NCBI GenBank assembly: GCA_001600635.1
Contig: BCKL01000028.1
Location: 280,076 to 344,075 of the forward strand
Origin: Leucosporidium creatinivorum
Taxonomy: Eukaryota; Basidiomycota; Microbotryomycetes; Leucosporidiales; Leucosporidiaceae
Direction: 5' to 3'
DNA length: 64,000 nucleotides
Each line of letters begins with the position of its first letter. Position 1 is the first letter of the stretch. Under the pieces are notes generated by a model. It was not told the DNA's origin. It did not search any database and saw only the letters and a program-made list of their open reading frames with translations. Positions 58,921-64,000 of this stretch are shown here, in pieces. Made by a program: the position numbers and the translations under genes.

Positions 58921-59499
58921 GGTGGTCGTTGAAGTGCTCTGAGAGGTGCTGGTGGGGAACGAGCGCCGTAGCGAGGCGACGGCTTTCGATGTTGGTGGTG
59001 CAGCTGAAGGGGAAGGGGAGGGAGGGGAGACCATTCCGAGCGAGCCAACCAGCGAGAGGTGATGAGGTACAGAACAAGTGTAAGCGGAAGACAGCGACGA
59101 GACTTGGGCACTTTGGGATTCGAGCGAGGCGCCAGGAGGAGAGGAGGCTCTTACCCTCTTACCACTTTCACTTCGTCTGGCTTTGGTCGACTGCGATGCT
59201 ATAGCGGTGCAGCTTCCACCGCTGCTGTGCTGCTCCTGTTCAGCTACAACCGCAAACTCGACGCCCGAGCTCACCTCGCGCTCTGCTTCTCTCGCTCGCC
59301 CTGCAACAGCAGGACGACTCAGCAGCTTCGCACGGCTTCCAGCGGTGGTTCGAGGTAGCTTAAAACTACTGCTGCTCACTCAAAGCTCCTAGGGTACAGG
59401 TGGGTCCTCGTGCGAGGGCTGAGCTGCAGTCGATGAGCGAGGGGAGGGTGCGTCTGAAGCGGGGAGGGGCGAGCAGAGGGGAAGGCTGCAGCTCGTTCG
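58921..59499. other. Upstream flank of the RhoGAP gene
   Basis: This holds the promoter and possibly upstream exons of the minus-strand RhoGAP gene. An open frame continues in phase to 59379, but it is crossed by acceptor-like sites and lacks conserved sequence. Confidence 0.4.
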
Positions 59500-62100
59500 A
59501 CGTTCTATGAACACGTTGCATGGGCGTTTTGTCCGTTTCCGCCTTGAGCCTCCCACTTCAGGCCTGTTTGATCGCACGCCGAGCAGCGAGTGAGATGAGA
59601 GCCGCTCAGTGGGCTTTTCGTGGAGCTGTAGGCTGTGCGGGAGGTCACTGTATCTCCGTCATCGCCGCTGGTACCCGCAGGGCGTTTTAAACAGCTCTCG
59701 GCCGTCCTGGAGCTGCTCGGCGTCGCTTCCTTCGATGTGCTCGGCGGGCTCGGACAGGGCCTGCTGGGCGGCTCGGTGCTTGGCAACGGGGAGTATGTTA
59801 TCTATAGTACACTCGGTGCCCGGGCATTGCATCTGAATACGGGGTGGGCGGAGTAGCTTCTCGTTTCCCGCGTTCAGGCTCTGGGCGCTCGACTGCCGCC
59901 GCTCCTGTGCTCGCTCTCCATCTTCTGATAGTGGGCTAGCTCGGGTGAGCTCAGGAAAATCGCGGCGCTGTACGCCTGCCTGCCATAGCTGCAGGCTGCT
60001 TGCGAGGAGAAGCACGTTCACTCCGAAAGGGAGACTTGTCGCTCAATTCCAGCTCACTTTGTGCGAGACTGACGGTCTTGTGGGCGGCTGCTGTGAAAGT
60101 CGCGAGAGCGGGATCCTTCTGATGCATGTCTTCGTGCGGGCAGAGCTGCACTGCACCCTGCTGTGAGCAGCTATAGAACAAGGCTCGCCTTCCCTTCGAA
60201 ACTCTCGGCGGTCTTGCAAAGGGCTGCCGGGCGTTCGATGAGACGGCGAAGGGCGTTTCTTTGCGCTGACAGCGTGCGGTGAGTGCTGAGTAGCACTCCG
60301 TCCATGCGGACACGGCGTAGTGAGACTTTCCTTTTTCCAGGCGCCTACTCTCTCGGCGACGGGCGCAGAATAACCTCTCGCTTCCTGTGTTCGCTCTCGG
60401 CAGCTTGTCGATGAGCAGCGCAGGATAGTCGATGGGGAGGAATCCTACGCTTGCTGATCTTAGCAGACCAGCTTGTACACCTTCCGCGTTTATCGACAAA
60501 GCATGGGAGGCTCGGCGCTCGCTCTCAGCTGGCTCTCTACCGGACTGGGGAGTCTTGTGGAGGGTCGCCGTTAATGTGCGAGTCCAATGACTCTAGCTGT
60601 AGATATAAAAGGCTGTGTTCGCCTGGTCTAGGACAGCAAGGCTCTTAGAGGAGCTCAGCTGGCCCTCGCCCTCCTTCGGGCTCGCTTCCTGAGCTGAGGG
60701 CTCGTCGGGTGCACTCGATGCAGACGAGCAGAGACGCCCAGAAGGTAGCTGCAGCCGTGAGCTCGCGGTATTTGCAGATCCTGACAAGGCGATTGCGGGT
60801 GCTCACCGAGCTCGGCGTCGCTCTCCTCGACGGCGCTGAGCTCTGAACGTGGCGGGGGGACTGCAGCCTCACTTGCGTCACTCTTCTGTTGTACAGCGTG
60901 ATGGATGGGAGGTGCTACAGAGGTCGTGGTGTCACTCCCATCCCAGCTCGCGGCGCCTGATTCGCCCCGCTCCTCGGTTCAAGGCGCAAGCTCGATACCC
61001 ACTGCAGTGACTTGTCCATCAGCTGAGAGCTGCATGAGCCAGAGCTGTAGTTCCGGGTGTACAGTTCGGCCTCATTGCATTCTGATTGGAAGCAGAGAGC
61101 TACTCAGAGCCCTTGATGACCAGCGCCGAGCACGGGCTCTACTTCGCTTCGGACTGTCTTGGCAGTGCATAGGCGCCGCTGGGCGGGTCTGATTACGCGA
61201 ACGTAGATTATAGGTCCGACAGTAGCAAAGTCACCCTGGATTTGACGAAGTCTGGCTGCCCGCCATTATTTCTGCAGAGAGCGAGTTGGATCTGCGCCGA
61301 GCGTCGGTCACTTGGCGGCATTTGTCCGTGCTTTTCCCTCGCTGTGCGCGGCAGGAGGTTTCGCTATGCTCCCTCCAAAAGTCGATGCCTGCGCCGGTCC
61401 GATGTGCAGCACGAGGCCAGCCCGTCTCGTTCGGCGTCGGCGTTCGAGAGGAGCGAGTGGGTGCTGGCGACGGCTCTCCGCAAGCTTCAGTACCATTTCA
61501 GGCCGCAATGAAGCTTGCTGTGGTGTCCCGGTCATCCCACACCTTTGCACATTCTGGTAGACGGCCCGGCTGGACTACAGAGCACGCCAGGCATGGAGTC
61601 ACTTCCGCCGACCGAGCTGCTTCTTCAGCCACAGAGGGCTGAGGAACAACTGGTTCTTGGTGTTGATGAAAGGTTCTACGCCAGCTTCTGCAGAGCTCAT
61701 GTATTGCACCTGATGCGCTCGTCGACGCTCGCTGGTCTCGGCGGTCGAGCAGAGCGGCGGATGCGAGCTCACGACGCTAGCAGGCTCCTTCAGCTCCGCT
61801 GTAGGTCGCCGAAGCGTACTTGCGAGGCCTCTTGCTGGACTGCACCTGACCCCGATCAACAGCTGGGCCAAACCAAGTGGATCGGCTCGGCGCTCCGCGC
61901 TCGATTGCTTTCGGCGACGCTGAAAGCGGGCTTCACGGAGTTGCAGCTTCGTAAAGGGCAGTCGTATGTTGGAGAGGGTAATTGAGTGTTGAGCCTGATC
62001 ATGCGAGTGTGCTGGAAGCTGAGAGCCGGTGAGTTGGTCGGCATGAAGTGAGCTCGGCGATGTCGAGAGCGAGCTGACCCAAGTCTCCCTTTCGCAGATG
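59500..62100. repeat. Dispersed subtelomeric-type repeat, copy II
   Basis: This is the inverted partner of 32200-35450, ending about 1.9 kb from the telomere. Shared frames include RNRLVRICKYRELTAAATFW on the minus strand (60645-60881) and CSACDQTGLKWE near 59530-59600. It carries no recognisable mobile-element enzyme. Its position next to the telomere suggests that the internal copy derives from a subtelomere, or the reverse. Confidence 0.7.
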
Positions 62101-62466
62101 AGCTGCACCCGCAGTCGATGTAGCGTCCTTATAGACTAGTCGATCCCTTGTACATGGTTTCACTGCAGCACAGCCTCCATGCGCTGCTGGCCGTCCGAGC
62201 ATGAGCGAGCGCCGAGAAAGGGGGCCAGCGGTTGAGAGAGCAAGGAGCGATATCGAAGCAGCTGAAGCGGGTTCTTAACACTACCATCGACGCCTCACCG
62301 CACTGCTACGCTCTCGCCACTATCTCACTACAACTTTCGAACTTCGTCTTGCGTCGCGCGCTCGCGCTCGCTCTCGCCTCTCTTTCGCTCCTCCTCTCAC
62401 CTCGTCTCGCTGATTCCACCTCTTCGGCGCCTCTGCTACACTACACTACAAGTCACACCCCTCTAA
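62101..62466. other. Promoter region of the terminal gene
   Basis: This sequence precedes the last gene. The final 100 bases are C/T-rich with several CTACACTACA-like words. No other feature is seen. Confidence 0.4.
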
Positions 62467-63958
62467 ATGGCGCCCGTCGACCCGGGAACGGCCATCGCCT
62501 GGGCTAAGCGACCGCTATATACCGATTCCCTCCTCAGCCAACTCGCCCAGCTCCCTCGCAGTGATGCCCAGCTCCTCCTCACGATACAGCTCTCGGAGCT
62601 CGGTCAGACGCTCAGCAAGAGACGGATGATGCTGCTGAGGGAACTCACGCCCAAGTTGTTCATCGCGAGAGGAGAGGGAACGGTCAAGGCCAAGAGTGAG
62701 AAGAGTCACGAGGGCAGCGTCAGTAGAAGGCTACAGCAGTGAGTTTTCAGCTTCTCTACAGAGCAGCAGGCGGGAGAGGGAGCTGCAGGACGGAGGGCAG
62801 GGCTCACTCCAGAGCGCGTCAAGTCGTCTGGCGCGTTGAGAGCTGGATCGCTTCTGTAGCTGTGTAGCGCAACGGAGGGGAGCGGAGGAGCTCAGCCTAT
62901 CAGCTTTAGTGCCCCTTGGACTCGGCCCTGACCGGCTTTGACCCTCCGCAGACTCTCCACCGAATTCCGCAACTCGCTCAACTCGCTGAGAACGCTGCAG
63001 GGGCAAGCCAAGGCCGACAAGGAGGGTGAGTTTTACACGAAACGCTCAAGTACACATTTGATCTTTCCTGTGTGCTCACCTCGCTATGCTCCACAGCCTC
63101 CATCCGCCTGGCTTTCCCTAGCTTCGACCGACTCCACTCTCTCGGCCACGACGATTCACAATACCTCCCTCACGACGAGCGACTGCTCGCTACAGATCAC
63201 TGGCGACCGTTCAGAGATCGTCTGGCGTTCGTCGAGGCAGCGGATGCGGCCGAACAAGCTGAAGCAGAGGAGGATGCGATGGAAGGTGAGCGCCGAGGTC
63301 GTCTCTGGTTCGCCGAGCGCCGAGCTGACCTTTATCCTCTCGCAGGGATTGAGTACAACGCTCGGCTTCCACCACAACCCGTAGCTGGACCCGCCTACCC
63401 TCAGCAACAGCCCGTTGCTCTTCCGCCGAACCCTCCTCCTGCACCTCCTCCACAACCTCAGCCTCCGCATGCCCAAGCACCTTATCACCACCCGCCGTCA
63501 CCCTTTCTTGCCCCACAACTCAACTCTCCGCCTCGTCTCGTCGTCCACCCGGCTGCCGCTCGCTCGCCTTCCGCTCCACTCGGCGATCTCACCCACTGCC
63601 CGACTTGCGACTACGCCCTCACGACCCTCTCCGCTTCCGCCGCGACCGACCACCTCCGACAATGCCTTGATGGCGCTGGGGGAACCGTCATGCAATGCCC
63701 GGTCTGCGAGCTCGATTTAGGGAGCTTGGGAGGGAAAGCTCGGGAGACGCATGTGGATGCCTGCTGCAACGGGGGAGTTGGGACCGACAAGGGCAAGGAG
63801 AGGGCTAGGGAGTATGCTGGTGAGTTTTTGGGCTCCGGAAGAGCTTCACTCGCTGCGAGTTGGGAGCGAGGGCGGTCGAGAGCGCGACCGACCGAGATCG
63901 AGCGAGCTGACCTTGCTGCCCATACACAGAGTTCAAGGCCGGGTTAGGGTTGGGTTAG
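62467..63958 (+). CDS. Telomere-truncated gene with zinc-finger-like Cys/His clusters
   Basis: Five exons: 62467-62738, 62952-63025, 63097-63285, 63346-63819 and 63930-63958, giving 345 residues. The N-terminal 170 residues are helix-rich and of unknown family (LSQLAQLPRSDAQLLLTIQL). A Pro/Gln-rich linker is followed by two Cys/His clusters, THCPTCDYALTTL with a later DHLRQC, and MQCPVCELDLGSL with ETHVDACC, which resemble UBZ-type C2HC zinc fingers. The last intron has a GTGAGT donor, GAGCTGACC branch and ACACAG acceptor. The last exon then reads AEFKA and runs straight into the telomere: GGG TTA GGG TTG GGT TAG, so the residues Gly-Leu-Gly-Leu-Gly overlap the repeat and the stop codon is telomeric. 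The gene therefore looks truncated by chromosome breakage and telomere addition. The original C-terminus is unknown. Confidence 0.75.
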
Positions 63959-64000
63959 GGTTGGGTTAGGGTTGGTTAGGGTTGGGGTTGGGTTAGGGTT
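63941..64000 (+). repeat. Telomere repeat array (TTAGGG with TTGGG variants)
   Basis: From 63941 to the end of the window, TTAGGG units alternate with TTGGG, TTGG and TTGGGG units. Five TTAGGG units are present and the G-rich strand runs 5' to 3' toward the end, as at a right telomere. It directly abuts coding sequence at GCC|GGG, with no intervening subtelomeric DNA at the junction. Confidence 0.97.

Noticed and set aside
58921-59379. N-terminal extension of the RhoGAP gene from an upstream ATG
   Set aside because: The frame is open, but the extra sequence is low-complexity with possible intron signals; the conserved part needs only the start at 58920.
32200-62100. Possible subtelomeric RecQ-type helicase or transposon
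   Set aside because: I looked for Walker A, DEAD/DEAH, reverse transcriptase and DDE-like motifs in the repeat and saw none.
1-64000. CRISPR array, bacterial operon or riboswitch
   Set aside because: No regularly spaced direct repeats; the sequence is eukaryotic with spliceosomal introns and a telomere.

Overview
The window is the end of a eukaryotic chromosome. It is GC-rich fungal DNA whose genes are split by many short introns, mostly 50-90 nt, with GT donors (often GTGAGT), a CTGAC or CTAAC branch motif (often inside GAGCTGAC) and AG acceptors. The last 60 bases are TTAGGG-type telomere repeats in the orientation expected of a right-hand chromosome end. Intron density, composition and gene content suggest a basidiomycete, perhaps a Pucciniomycotina yeast; I cannot name the species. 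All gene models were spliced by hand, using frame continuity, donor, branch and acceptor motifs and family motifs, and exon phases were checked arithmetically.

Left part (1-8.4 kb): a PLAC8-family gene (519-1373, -), a Ser-rich single-pass membrane protein (2201-4139, -), a second PLAC8-family gene (5450-6537, +) and a small secreted eight-cysteine protein (7447-8378, +).

Centre-left (7.3-22.6 kb): a large, palindrome-like inverted duplication. The left arm carries secreted gene (+), POP5 (+) and a 3' fragment of the V-ATPase subunit B gene (-). The right arm carries the complete VMA2 gene (+), POP5 (-) and secreted gene (-). Both POP5 copies are intact and both hold an unusually long first intron (about 1.15 kb). 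The two arms look most alike near the centre and most diverged at the outer secreted genes. Several N bases fall at equivalent positions of the two arms.

Middle (23-31.7 kb): a sugar-porter MFS transporter (-), a poorly resolved spliced locus (-), the mitochondrial inner membrane protease IMP1 (-) divergent from a C1orf74/DUF4504-like gene (+), and a secreted Ser/Ala-rich protein with dibasic sites (-).

31.7-37.5 kb is gene-poor and holds a roughly 3-kb repeat that recurs inverted at 59.5-62.1 kb, close to the telomere. Then come a cytochrome P450 (+), a large type II membrane glycosyltransferase with a DxD motif (-), a 5.8-kb gene-poor stretch, a PCL/PHO80-like cyclin (+), a third secreted eight-cysteine gene (-), RNA polymerase III subunit RPC11 (+), a BCH/CRAL-TRIO plus RhoGAP protein (-), and finally a zinc-finger-like gene (+) whose last exon runs into the telomere, so that the telomeric repeat itself supplies the last four codons and the stop codon.

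Housekeeping genes (VMA2, POP5, IMP1, RPC11, RhoGAP) are thus interleaved with accessory secreted and membrane proteins and subtelomeric repeat DNA.
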